From positions 3,162,001 through 3,226,000 of the forward strand of contig NZ_CP025394.1 of the NCBI RefSeq assembly GCF_002943525.1: a DNA stretch of 64,000 bases, given 5' to 3'. Source of the DNA: Kitasatospora sp. MMS16-BH015. Lineage in GTDB: Bacteria; Actinomycetota; Actinomycetes; Streptomycetales; Streptomycetaceae. A model generated the notes under the pieces. It was not told where the DNA came from, made no database searches, and worked only from the letters and a program-made list of their open reading frames with translations. A program made the position numbers and the translations under genes. This document shows, piece after piece, positions 8,845 to 16,843 of the stretch (position 1 is the stretch's first letter; every line of letters starts with the position of its first letter).

Positions 8845-8872
8845 GGAACCATTCGCCCGGCCATTACCATCT
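8845..8872 (+). promoter_or_regulatory. Candidate ECF-type (sigma-E-like) promoter for murA
   Basis: GGAAC at 8845-8849 is followed after 17 nt by CCATCT at 8867-8872. GGAAC is the -35 element recognised by the cell-envelope stress factor sigma-E in Streptomyces; the -10 half is a weaker match. It would give a leader of about 95 nt before murA. Confidence 0.3.
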
Positions 8873-8975
8873 ACAGGTGGTGGTGTGCCTTCGATCCGGT
8901 CACTGTCGACCGTGCCCAGCCGCGCGCCCGCCCGATCCCCAGCCCCTTCCCTTGGCATCCCGGATTGCGAGAACG

Positions 8976-10328
8976 ATGACCGACGACGTCCTGCTGGTCC
9001 ACGGCGGAAACCCGCTCGAAGGCGAGATCCGCGTCCGCGGTGCGAAGAACCTGGTCCCCAAGGCCATGGTCGCGGCCCTGCTCGGCACGGGCCCCAGCAG
9101 ACTGCGCAACGTCCCGGACATCCGCGACGTCAAGGTCGTCCGCGGCCTGCTGCAGCTGCACGGCGTCACCGTGCGCACCGGTGACGAGGACGGCGAGCTG
9201 ATCCTCGACCCCTCGCACGTGGAGAGCGCCAACGTCGCCGACATCGACGCGCACGCGGGCTCCTCGCGGATCCCGATCCTGTTCTGCGGCCCGCTGCTGC
9301 ACCGCCTCGGCCACGCCTTCATCCCGGGCCTGGGCGGCTGCGACATCGGCGGCCGGCCGGTGGACTTCCACTTCGAGGTGCTCCGCCAGTTCGGCGCGAC
9401 CATCGAGAAGCACCCGCAGGGCACCTACCTGGTGGCCCAGCAGCGCCTACGCGGCACCAAGATCGAGCTGCCCTACCCCTCGGTGGGCGCCACCGAGCAG
9501 GTGCTGCTGACGGCCGTGCTGGCCGAGGGCGTCACCGAGCTGGCGAACGCGGCCATCGAGCCGGAGATCGTCGACCTGATCTGCGTGCTGCAGAAGATGG
9601 GCGCGATCATCTCCATGGGCACCGACCGCACCATCCTGATCACCGGGGTGGACGAGCTCGGCGGCTACAACCACAAGGCCCTCCCGGACCGCCTGGAGGC
9701 GGCTTCCTGGGCCTGCGCGGCGCTGGCCACCAAGGGCGACATCTACGTCCGCGGCGCCCGCCAGCTGGAGATGATGACCTTCCTCAACACCTTCCGGAAG
9801 GTCGGCGGCGCCTTCGAGGTGGACGACGAGGGCATCCGGTTCTGGCACCCGGGCGGCGAGCTCAAGGCGATCGCCCTGGAGACGGACGTGCACCCCGGCT
9901 TCCAGACCGACTGGCAGCAGCCGCTGGTGGTCGCGCTGACCCAGGCCAGCGGGCTCTCCATCGTCCACGAGACGGTGTACGAGTCGCGGCTGGGCTTCAC
10001 CTCGGCGCTCAACCAGATGGGCGCGCACATCCAGCTCTACCGCGAGTGCCTGGGCGCCACCCCGTGCCGCTTCGGCCGCCGCAACTTCCTCCACTCGGCC
10101 GTGGTCTCCGGCCCGTCCAAGCTGATCGGCGCCGAGCTGGTCATCCCGGACCTGCGGGGCGGCTTCTCGTACCTGATCGCCGCGCTGGCCGCCGAGGGCA
10201 CCTCCACGGTGCACGGCATCTCGCTGATCAACCGCGGCTACGAGAACTTCATGGAGAAGCTCCGCGACCTCGGCGCCCACGTGGAGCTGCCCAGCGAGGA
10301 GCCCACCGGCGAGCTCGTCCCGGCGTAA
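8976..10328 (+). CDS. murA: UDP-N-acetylglucosamine 1-carboxyvinyltransferase
   Basis: 450 residues from the ATG at 8976. This is EPSP-synthase-like MurA, which transfers enolpyruvate from PEP to UDP-GlcNAc in the first committed step of peptidoglycan synthesis in the cytoplasm. Visible landmarks are the RGAKN loop (Lys24, equivalent to E. coli Lys22), the mobile active-site loop LGGCDIGGRPVDFH with the PEP-reactive cysteine at residue 122, and the C-terminal LRGGFSYLIAALAAEG. Keeping Cys, rather than the Asp found in mycobacteria, predicts sensitivity of the enzyme to fosfomycin. The longer frame back to 8877 lacks family similarity. It stands alone on the plus strand, converges with the HU gene, and the two are separated by a strong hairpin. 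Confidence 0.95.
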   Translation: MTDDVLLVHGGNPLEGEIRVRGAKNLVPKAMVAALLGTGPSRLRNVPDIRDVKVVRGLLQLHGVTVRTGDEDGELILDPSHVESANVADIDAHAGSSRIPILFCGPLLHRLGHAFIPGLGGCDIGGRPVDFHFEVLRQFGATIEKHPQGTYLVAQQRLRGTKIELPYPSVGATEQVLLTAVLAEGVTELANAAIEPEIVDLICVLQKMGAIISMGTDRTILITGVDELGGYNHKALPDRLEAASWACAALATKGDIYVRGARQLEMMTFLNTFRKVGGAFEVDDEGIRFWHPGGELKAIALETDVHPGFQTDWQQPLVVALTQASGLSIVHETVYESRLGFTSALNQMGAHIQLYRECLGATPCRFGRRNFLHSAVVSGPSKLIGAELVIPDLRGGFSYLIAALAAEGTSTVHGISLINRGYENFMEKLRDLGAHVELPSEEPTGELVPA

Positions 10329-10344
10329 CGCTCCCCGATACGGC

Positions 10345-10380
10345 CTGTGGCCGGTCCCCCGCGAGGGCGACCGGCCACAG
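10345..10380. terminator. Bidirectional terminator between murA and HU gene
   Basis: A perfect 12-bp stem (10345-10356 with 10369-10380) around a 12-nt loop lies between two convergent stop codons. It can serve both transcripts. Confidence 0.8.
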
Positions 10381-10405
10381 TCGTTGGTACAGAAGCCCAG
10401 GGGAC

Positions 10406-10687
10406 TTACTTGCCCTTGGCGGCTTCCTTGAGCTTCGAGCCCGCGCTGACCTTGGCGCTGTAGCCGGCCGGGATCTGGATCGGGTCGCCGGTCTGCGGGT
10501 TGCGGGCGGTGCGGGCGGCGCGGTGGGTGCGCTCGAAGGTCAGGAAACCGGGGATGGTGACCTTCTCGTCGCCCTTGGCGACGACCTCGCCGACGACCTC
10601 GGCGAAGGCAGCCAGAACGGCGTCGGCGTCCTTGCGGGTCACCTCGGCGCGCTCGGACAGAGCGGCCACCAGCTCACTGCGGTTCAT
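10406..10687 (-). CDS. hup: HU family histone-like DNA-binding protein
   Basis: 93 residues from the ATG at 10687, with AGGAG just upstream. A complete bacterial HU fold is visible: MNRSELVAALSERAEVT, then the PGFLTFERTHRAARTARNPQTG arm region, including the intercalating proline in the NPQTGDPIQIPA hairpin, and a Lys-rich end (GSKLKEAAKGK). It is the short form without the Lys/Pro-rich tail of the second Streptomyces HU. It bends and compacts nucleoid DNA as a dimer. The position between murA and malic enzyme matches the S. coelicolor hup locus as I remember it. The frame extending to 11083 is not coding in character. Confidence 0.95.
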   Translation of the reverse strand: MNRSELVAALSERAEVTRKDADAVLAAFAEVVGEVVAKGDEKVTIPGFLTFERTHRAARTARNPQTGDPIQIPAGYSAKVSAGSKLKEAAKGK

Positions 10688-11079
10688 GTGTACTCCTGTG
10701 GTCTGTTCGCGTTGCGCGTGCGGGGGCCCCATCGGTCGTCCCTCCGGGGGCACCCGGCTGGGCCGCTGGTCCGCACGCTGTTGCTCGTTCAGGCGAGGGG
10801 GTTCGGTCCGGGGCCGGACTTGCACCCCGTAGCGCCTCGAAACCGCACTGCCTGGGTACGAATCCTGCCCCGACCGGCACTGAGAAAGCCAATCGGGCCC
10901 TGGCCGACGGCCCCGAACGGCGCCCGCCGGACGGAGTTGTGACACTCCGTCGGCTCCGGAGGGCCGGAGCGGGCATCCGTCGCGGCGACATGCCGAGAGG
11001 CCGAGGGGGACGTTCCGTACTTGTCGGACACGCCCACCCCGTTCAGGGCTACCGTACGCCCTGGCACCGACAAGCCCAA
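10688..11079. other. Long upstream region of the HU gene
   Basis: About 390 bp without a credible gene. It must carry the HU promoter on the minus strand, but no clear -35/-10 pair stands out. Bases around 10855-10890 resemble a tRNA T-arm and acceptor, but no complete cloverleaf can be folded. Nothing else is supported. Confidence 0.5.
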
Positions 11080-11120
11080 ACACGCCCCTTCCCCTTGTGT
11101 CGCAAGGGGAAGGGGCGTGT
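11080..11120. terminator. Terminator of malic enzyme gene
   Basis: A perfect 18-bp inverted repeat (11080-11097 with 11103-11120) with a 5-nt loop lies 91 nt past the malic enzyme stop. There is no T-run; the long stem is the main evidence. Confidence 0.75.
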
Positions 11121-11210
11121 CACGCCGAGCGGGGGTGCCAGTCGGTCAGACGAGCGATCGGCGGGGTGCCCACGGCGACGCTCCGGAGCGCTGCGGAGCG
11201 TCGCGCCGAC

Positions 11211-12686
11211 TCAGAGCCGGACGGCCGGGAAGGCCGCCGTGTCGAGCGTGCCGACGATGCCCGGGGTGGGGCGCGCGGGGGCCTGCTCGGCCTCGCCACG
11301 GGCCGCCAGGGCGGCTTCCCGGACGGCTGCGGCCACCGTCTTGGCCACGTCCGGGTGGAAGACGCTGGGGATGATGTAGTTGGCGTTCAGCTGGTCGTCG
11401 GCCACGGTGGTGGCCAGCGCCCGGGCGGCGGCGATCATCATCTCGGTGTTGACGGTCTTGGACTGGGCGTCCAGCAGACCGCGGAACACGCCGGGGAAGA
11501 CCAGCACGTTGTTGATCTGGTTCGGGAAGTCGCTGCGGCCGGTGGCCACCACGGCGGCGGTCTGCCGGGCCACCGCCGGGTCGACCTCCGGGTCCGGGTT
11601 GGCCAGCGCGAAGACGATCGCGCCCTCGGCCATGGTGGCGATGTCATCGCCGTCCAGCACGTTCGGGGCGGAGACACCGATGAAGACGTCGGCCCCGGCC
11701 ACCGCCTCCTTGAGCGAGCCGGTGCGGCCCGAGCGGTTGGTGTGCTCGGCGATCCAGCGCAGCGAGTCGTTGAGGTCGTCGCGGCCGCTGTGCACCACGC
11801 CGCGCACGTCGGCCACGGTGGCGTGCTCCACGCCGGCCGCCAGCAGCAGCTTGAGGATGGCGGTGCCGGCCGCGCCGGCACCGGACATCACCACCCGGAT
11901 GTCGGAGATCTCCTTGCCGACCACCCGCAGCGCGTTGGTCAGCGCGGCCAGCACCACGATCGCGGTGCCGTGCTGGTCGTCGTGGAAGACCGGGATGTCC
12001 AGGGCCTCGCGCAGCCGGGCCTCGATCTCGAAGCAGCGCGGGGCGGAGATGTCCTCCAGGTTGATCCCGGCGAAGCCCGGGGCGATCGCCTTGACGATGG
12101 CCACGATCTCGTCGGCGTCCTGGGTGTCCAGGCAGATCGGCCAGGCGTCGATCCCGGCGAACCGCTTGAACAGGGCGGCCTTGCCCTCCATCACGGGCAG
12201 CGCGGCGGCCGGGCCGATGTTGCCCAGGCCCAGCACGGCCGAGCCGTCGGTGACCACCGCGACGCTGTTGCGCTTGATGGTCAGCCGGCGGGCGTCCTCG
12301 GGGTTCTCCGCGATCGCCAGGCAGACCCGGGCCACGCCGGGGGTGTAGATCATGCTGAGGTCGTCACGGTTGCGGATCGGCAGCTTCGAGGACATCTCGA
12401 TCTTGCCGCCGAGGTGCATCAGGAAGGTGCGGTCCGAGACCTTGCCGATGGTCACGCCGTCGATCGCCCGCAGCTTCTCGACGATCTCCTCGCCGTGCGC
12501 CACCGAGCCGGCGGCCACGGTGACGTCGATCCGCAGGGCCTCCTGGCCGGAGTCGGTGACGTCCAGACCGATGACCGAGCCGCCGGAGGACTCGACGGCG
12601 GTGGTGATCGAGCTCACCGCGTTGCCCGTGGCCGGGACCTCAAGGCGCACCGTGATCGAGTTGGAGACGCTAGGCACCGTGGCCAT
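11211..12686 (-). CDS. NAD-dependent malic enzyme with N-terminal ACT-like domain
   Basis: 491 residues, ATG at 12686 with GGAAGAAGGA upstream. Residues 1-90 look like an ACT regulatory domain. The malic N-terminal domain follows (YTPGVARVC, GSAVLGLGNIGP, the catalytic Lys in MEGKAALFKRF and metal ligands in NLEDISAP and FHDDQHGT). The Rossmann domain comes last (VVMSGAGAAGTAI, ALANPDPEV). It decarboxylates malate to pyruvate, linking the TCA cycle to pyruvate and acetyl-CoA. The S. coelicolor protein at the same genomic position (SCO2951, from memory) is the NAD-preferring isozyme. Coenzyme preference cannot be proven from sequence alone. Monocistronic, with its own terminator. Confidence 0.92.
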   Translation of the reverse strand: MATVPSVSNSITVRLEVPATGNAVSSITTAVESSGGSVIGLDVTDSGQEALRIDVTVAAGSVAHGEEIVEKLRAIDGVTIGKVSDRTFLMHLGGKIEMSSKLPIRNRDDLSMIYTPGVARVCLAIAENPEDARRLTIKRNSVAVVTDGSAVLGLGNIGPAAALPVMEGKAALFKRFAGIDAWPICLDTQDADEIVAIVKAIAPGFAGINLEDISAPRCFEIEARLREALDIPVFHDDQHGTAIVVLAALTNALRVVGKEISDIRVVMSGAGAAGTAILKLLLAAGVEHATVADVRGVVHSGRDDLNDSLRWIAEHTNRSGRTGSLKEAVAGADVFIGVSAPNVLDGDDIATMAEGAIVFALANPDPEVDPAVARQTAAVVATGRSDFPNQINNVLVFPGVFRGLLDAQSKTVNTEMMIAAARALATTVADDQLNANYIIPSVFHPDVAKTVAAAVREAALAARGEAEQAPARPTPGIVGTLDTAAFPAVRL

Positions 12687-13004
12687 CGGCCGTTCCTTCT
12701 TCCGTCAGCTGGAGGATTCAACAATCTGTTGAAGCGCTTGCTCAGCGCATGCTAGACCTCGATCGTCGCACCTACCAGCGAGTACGCAGAAATAACGTTC
12801 ATTGATTGCACGGACCCGACAAAGAGCTTCCGGCCCACCCGTGAAGGTTCGTGAAAATCCTCCGCGCCGGGCTGCCTCACCGGGCGGATGCGTTACATTG
12901 GACGAGACACCGGCTCGATCCAAGCCCCCGGGCCCAACCTTAGTCGCTTCGAGCGACCACTTGCCGCGAGGCGAGCATGGCGGGTCGGTGTCACCAACGT
13001 AGGG
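12687..13004. other. Intergenic region upstream of malic enzyme gene
   Basis: About 320 bp between the malic enzyme start and the helicase terminator. It must include the malic enzyme promoter (minus strand). No coding frame with family-like content and no clear operator was recognised. Confidence 0.4.
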
Positions 13005-13039
13005 CCGAGGCCCCCACCGCAGCGCGGTGGGGGCCTCGG
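13005..13039. terminator. Terminator of HelD-like gene
   Basis: A perfect 16-bp stem (13005-13020 with 13024-13039) with a 3-nt loop lies 15 nt beyond the helicase stop. Very stable G/C hairpin. Confidence 0.85.
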
Positions 13040-13054
13040 TCGTCCCCGTGGGGA

Positions 13055-15346
13055 TCAGCCCCGCAGCAGCGCCGGGCGGCCCTCGGAGTCCGGCAGGTCG
13101 TCCGGGCCGGAGAGCACGGTGAGCCGCTGGGTGGCACGGGTCAGCGCCACGTACAGCACCCGCAGGCCGGCCTCGGACTCGCCCGCGATGCCGGTCGGGT
13201 CGGCCACCACGGTGGCGTCGTACTCCAGGCCCTTGGCCTCCAGGCTGCCGAGCGCGACCACCCGCTCGCCGAGCCCCGCGATCCAGCCTTCGGCCTCAGC
13301 ACGGCGGTCCATCGGCACCACCACGGCCACCGTGCCGTCCACCTCGGCGAGCAGCTTGGCCAGCTCGGCCCGCGCGGCCTCGCCGAAGGCGGCCGGCTCG
13401 GTGGAGGAGACGGCCGCGAAGCGCGGCTCCACGCCGGTGGAGCGGACGGCCCGGGGCGAGGGGGTGCCGGGGGCGGCCAGCTCCAGGACGGTCGCGGCCA
13501 CCTCGGCGATCTCGGCCGGGTTGCGGTAGTTCACGGTCAGCGTGTGGCGGCGGCGCGGCTTGCCGGCGAGCACCTCGTCCAGCGCGGCCTGCGCCTCCTG
13601 CGGGTACGGCCAGGAGCTCTGCGCCGGGTCGCCGACGATGGTCCAGGTGGCCATCCGGGCCCGGCGGCCGATCATCCGCCACTGCATCGGGGTGAGGTCC
13701 TGGGCCTCGTCCACGATCACGTGCGCGTACTCGGTGCGCTCCACCGGCCCGCGCTCGCGCTGGCGGCTGTTGCGGTCGGCGAAGGTGGTCACCTCGTCCA
13801 GGCCGCTGAGCAGGTCCACCGCGTCCACCTCGCGGACCTTCGGCCGGGCCGGCTCGCCGAGCAGCACCGACAGCTCGTCCACCAGCGCCACGTCGTGCGC
13901 CGAGAGCTCGCCCTCGCCGCGCGGGCCCAGGTGGCGCCAGGAGGCGGCCAGCAGCCTGGACTCCTCGGGGGTGACGGCGCGGCGGGCGATCCGGTTGGTG
14001 TGCCGGGGCTGCTTGAGGGTGGCCAGCACCCCGCGCGGGGTGACCACCGGCCACCAGGCGTCCAGGAAGTCCAGGAAGACGGCCTCGTCCGAGACGTACT
14101 CGTCGAAGCTCTCCTTCTCCTCCTGGCGCTGCTCGCGCTGGTAGTGGTCGGTGACCTTGGGCAGGTGCTTGACCAGCTCCGACCAGAGCGCGTCCAGCAG
14201 CAGTCGGCGGGCCCGCGGGCGCAGCAGGTTGAGCGGGGTGCCGCCGCTGCCGATCACGTTGGCCCGCACCGCCTTGAGCCGGCCGGCGTCCAGGCGCAGC
14301 GCCTCGCCGCGGGCGAAGACCTTGAGCTCCTGTGGGGCGTTCAGCTCCAGCGCGCCGCGGGCGGCCCGGCGCAGCAGCTGCGCCATCCGGGCCGAGCCCT
14401 TGACGTGCGCCGTCTCCGGGGTGTCGTACCGGCCGGCCTCGATGCCCGCCACCAGCGAGCCGACGGCCCGGATCGCGACCTGGCCCTCCTCGCCGAGCGA
14501 GGGCAGCACGCCCTCGGTGTACGAGACCAGCAGGGCGGTCGGGCTGACCACCAGGATGCCGCCCGCGTAGCGGCGGCGGTCCTGGTAGAGCAGGAAGGCG
14601 GCGCGGTGCAGGGCGACGGCGGTCTTGCCGGTGCCGGGGCCGCCGGTGACCAGGGTGGCCCCGGCGGCGGGGGCCCGGATCACCTCGTCCTGCTCCTTCT
14701 GGATCGAGGAGACGATGTCGCGCATCGAGTGGCTGCGGGCCCGGCCGAGCGAGGCCATCAGCGCGCCGTCGCCGACCACGGCCAGCTCGGCGCCGTCCAG
14801 GGTGGGGGTGAGGTCGGGGCGCAGCAGGTCGTCCTCGACGCCGATCACCTTGCGGCCCTTGGAGCGGATCACCCGGCGGCGGATCACCCGGCCGGGCTCC
14901 ACCGGGGTGGCCCGGTAGAACGGCGCGGCGGCGGGGGCCCGCCAGTCGATCACCAGCGGGCCGAACTCGGCGTCCAGCACCCCCAGCCGCCCGATGTGCA
15001 GGGTCTCGGCCACGGCCGGGTCGGCCGGGTCCAGCGGGGTGTTCGACGGGATCCCGTGCTCCTCTGGGGCGTCGGCCTGCTGGAGGTCGATCCGGCCGAA
15101 CAGGAAGTCCTCGAACTCGCTGTTGAGCCGGTGCAGGTGGGCGCCGGCCCGGTAGACCTGGGCGTCGCGCTCGGCGAGCGCGCCCGGGGTGCCGACCTGC
15201 ACCTTCCGGACGGCGTCCTCCAGGATGTACTCGGCCTCGGCCAGCTTCTCCTCCAGGCGGTGGTAGACCACGTCGAGGTGGCGCTGTTCGCCGGCGATCT
15301 CGCGATCCCGGACGGTGTCGGCGTTGGTGCTGTCTGTGCTGTGCAT
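13055..15346 (-). CDS. HelD-like UvrD/Rep-family ATPase (RNA polymerase recycling factor)
   Basis: 763 residues. The N-terminal ~110 residues are a charged, predicted antiparallel coiled coil (EQRHLDVVYHRLEEKLAEAE), as in HelD proteins, where it enters the RNA polymerase secondary channel. The 1A domain has Walker A GGPGTGKTAVALHRAAFLLY and Walker B VIVDEAQDLTP. The 2A domain has VNYRNP and the motif VI-like VLYVALTRATQRL. HelD ATPases release stalled or post-termination RNA polymerase; some Streptomyces members (HelR) give rifampicin tolerance by displacing the drug. I see no rifamycin-associated element between 15347 and 15476, so a HelR role is not supported by the promoter. Monocistronic, ending in a strong hairpin. 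Confidence 0.88.
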   Translation of the reverse strand: MHSTDSTNADTVRDREIAGEQRHLDVVYHRLEEKLAEAEYILEDAVRKVQVGTPGALAERDAQVYRAGAHLHRLNSEFEDFLFGRIDLQQADAPEEHGIPSNTPLDPADPAVAETLHIGRLGVLDAEFGPLVIDWRAPAAAPFYRATPVEPGRVIRRRVIRSKGRKVIGVEDDLLRPDLTPTLDGAELAVVGDGALMASLGRARSHSMRDIVSSIQKEQDEVIRAPAAGATLVTGGPGTGKTAVALHRAAFLLYQDRRRYAGGILVVSPTALLVSYTEGVLPSLGEEGQVAIRAVGSLVAGIEAGRYDTPETAHVKGSARMAQLLRRAARGALELNAPQELKVFARGEALRLDAGRLKAVRANVIGSGGTPLNLLRPRARRLLLDALWSELVKHLPKVTDHYQREQRQEEKESFDEYVSDEAVFLDFLDAWWPVVTPRGVLATLKQPRHTNRIARRAVTPEESRLLAASWRHLGPRGEGELSAHDVALVDELSVLLGEPARPKVREVDAVDLLSGLDEVTTFADRNSRQRERGPVERTEYAHVIVDEAQDLTPMQWRMIGRRARMATWTIVGDPAQSSWPYPQEAQAALDEVLAGKPRRRHTLTVNYRNPAEIAEVAATVLELAAPGTPSPRAVRSTGVEPRFAAVSSTEPAAFGEAARAELAKLLAEVDGTVAVVVPMDRRAEAEGWIAGLGERVVALGSLEAKGLEYDATVVADPTGIAGESEAGLRVLYVALTRATQRLTVLSGPDDLPDSEGRPALLRG

Positions 15347-15476
15347 GGCCTCGGTGGTTGCGGCGGTGCGAAGAAGCGGACAGATGATCCTACGCCCTCA
15401 CCGCCGCCCCGGCCGAGGCCCCCGGCCGGATCGGTGCTCCGCACCCGGCCGGGCCGGTCCGCACCACTCGGCCGGA

Positions 15477-16619
15477 TCAGTACTTGTCGCCCGGATCGGC
15501 CGCCAGCCGGTAGCCCCGCTTGACCACCGTGCCGACCAGGCCGGGCACGCCCAGGGCGGTGCGCAGCCGGGCCATCGCGCTCTCCACGGCGTGTTCGTCC
15601 TCACCCCCGCCGGGCAGCGCCCGGAGCAGCTCGGCCCGGGGCACCACCCAGCCGGGTCTGCGGGCCAGCGCCCGCAGCAGGGCCATCCCGGCGGGCGGCA
15701 CCGGCCGCAGCACGCCGTCCACCAGGGCGGCCTGGCCGCGCAGCTCCACCCGGTGCCCGGCCACCGCGAGCCGGCGCGACCGTTCGGGTAGCCGGGAGGC
15801 GAGCAGCTGGACCATCCCGCCCAGGCGCATCCGCTCGGGCCAGACGGTGGGCACCCCGCGCTCCTCCAGCGGCGCGGCCGTCACCGGCCCGACGCAGACC
15901 GGCAGCACCTCGCGGCGCAGCGCCTCCAGCAGCGGCTCGGTCAGCCCGCGCTCGGCGGCCCGCTCCAGCAGGCTGAGCACGGCGGGGGCGCTGGTGAAGG
16001 TGACGGCGTCCAGCGCGCCCGCGCACAGCGCGTCCAGCAGCCGGTCCAGCGGGGCCAGGTCCACCGGCGGCAGCCAGCGGTAGACCGGCACCTCGACCAC
16101 CTCCGCCCCGGCCTCGGCGAGCGCCTCGACGAACTCGCGCAGCGGCGCGCCGTGCAGCTGGACGGCGATCCGCCGCCCGGCCACGCCCCGGGCCAGCAGG
16201 TGGTCGAGCACCTCCGCCGAGGACTCCGACTCGGGCGACCACTCCTCGCGCAGCCCGGCGGCCCGGATCGCCCCCTTGGCCTTGGGGCCCCGGGCGAGCA
16301 CCACGGCCCGGCCGAGGCCCGCCAGCAGCTCGTCGCCCAGCCCCCAGCCCTCGGCGGCCTCGATCCAGCCCCGGAAGCCGATCCCGGTGGTGGCCACCGC
16401 GAAGTCGGGCGGGGCGGCGGCCAGCGCGCGGGTCGCGGCCAGCAGTTCGGTGTCGTCGGCCAGCGGCACGATCCGCAGCGCCGGTGCGCGCAGCAGGGTG
16501 GCGCCCCGGCGCTCCAGCAGGGCGGCGAACTCGTCGGCGCGGCGGGCGGCGGTGATCCCGACGGTGTACCCGGCCAGCGGCGGCACGGGGTCGGTGGTCA
16601 CCTGAGCGACGTCGTCCAT
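15477..16619 (-). CDS. nnaR: HemD-fold transcriptional regulator (uroporphyrinogen-III synthase domain plus winged helix), NnaR type
   Basis: 380 residues. Residues about 15-265 match the uroporphyrinogen-III synthase (HemD) fold (GYTVGITAARRADEFAALLE, FTSAPAV, VGPVTAAPLEERG). Residues about 285-375 form an OmpR-type winged-helix domain (RPGWVVPRAELLRALPGG, AVESAMARLRTALG, VVKRGYRL). This fusion is the architecture of NnaR, a regulator of nitrate/nitrite assimilation known in Streptomyces and mycobacteria, which works with GlnR. It lies 197 bp downstream of narK on the same strand, so the context fits. Whether the HemD domain has any enzyme activity is not evident; a sensor role is more likely. 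Symbol assigned from architecture and neighbourhood. Confidence 0.8.
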   Translation of the reverse strand: MDDVAQVTTDPVPPLAGYTVGITAARRADEFAALLERRGATLLRAPALRIVPLADDTELLAATRALAAAPPDFAVATTGIGFRGWIEAAEGWGLGDELLAGLGRAVVLARGPKAKGAIRAAGLREEWSPESESSAEVLDHLLARGVAGRRIAVQLHGAPLREFVEALAEAGAEVVEVPVYRWLPPVDLAPLDRLLDALCAGALDAVTFTSAPAVLSLLERAAERGLTEPLLEALRREVLPVCVGPVTAAPLEERGVPTVWPERMRLGGMVQLLASRLPERSRRLAVAGHRVELRGQAALVDGVLRPVPPAGMALLRALARRPGWVVPRAELLRALPGGGEDEHAVESAMARLRTALGVPGLVGTVVKRGYRLAADPGDKY

Positions 16620-16731
16620 GGTGATGGTCCTTGTACGGCTGTGGGTGGGAGGTCATCCTCACGTCCCGCCGTCACACCGACGGGTCGCGAGGATTTCCTG
16701 GGAGTTTCCGACTGGGCGTCACCTGGCCGCC

Positions 16732-16843
16732 CTCAGGCTCCGGCGGCCGCCTGCCCGCACTCAGGCTCCGGCGGGCACCTGCCGGCCCTCAGGCTCCGGC
16801 GGGCACCTGCCGGCCCTCAGGCTCCGGCGGGCACCTGCGCCGG
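16732..16843. repeat. Four 28-bp direct tandem repeats over the narK stop codon
   Basis: Copies begin at 16732, 16760, 16788 and 16816, each opening with CTCAGGCTCCGGCGG. The two central copies are identical and the outer two are diverged. The fourth copy covers the last codons and the stop of narK, so the array looks like a stepwise duplication of the narK 3' end into the narK-nnaR spacer. Confidence 0.9.

Noticed and set aside
10850-10890. tRNA-like sequence upstream of the HU gene
   Set aside because: A T-loop-like TACGAAT and a partial acceptor pairing exist, but T-stem, D-arm and anticodon arm cannot be formed, so no tRNA gene is called.
15347-15476. Rifamycin-associated element before the HelD-like gene
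   Set aside because: No inverted repeat matching the remembered element is present, so a HelR assignment is not made.
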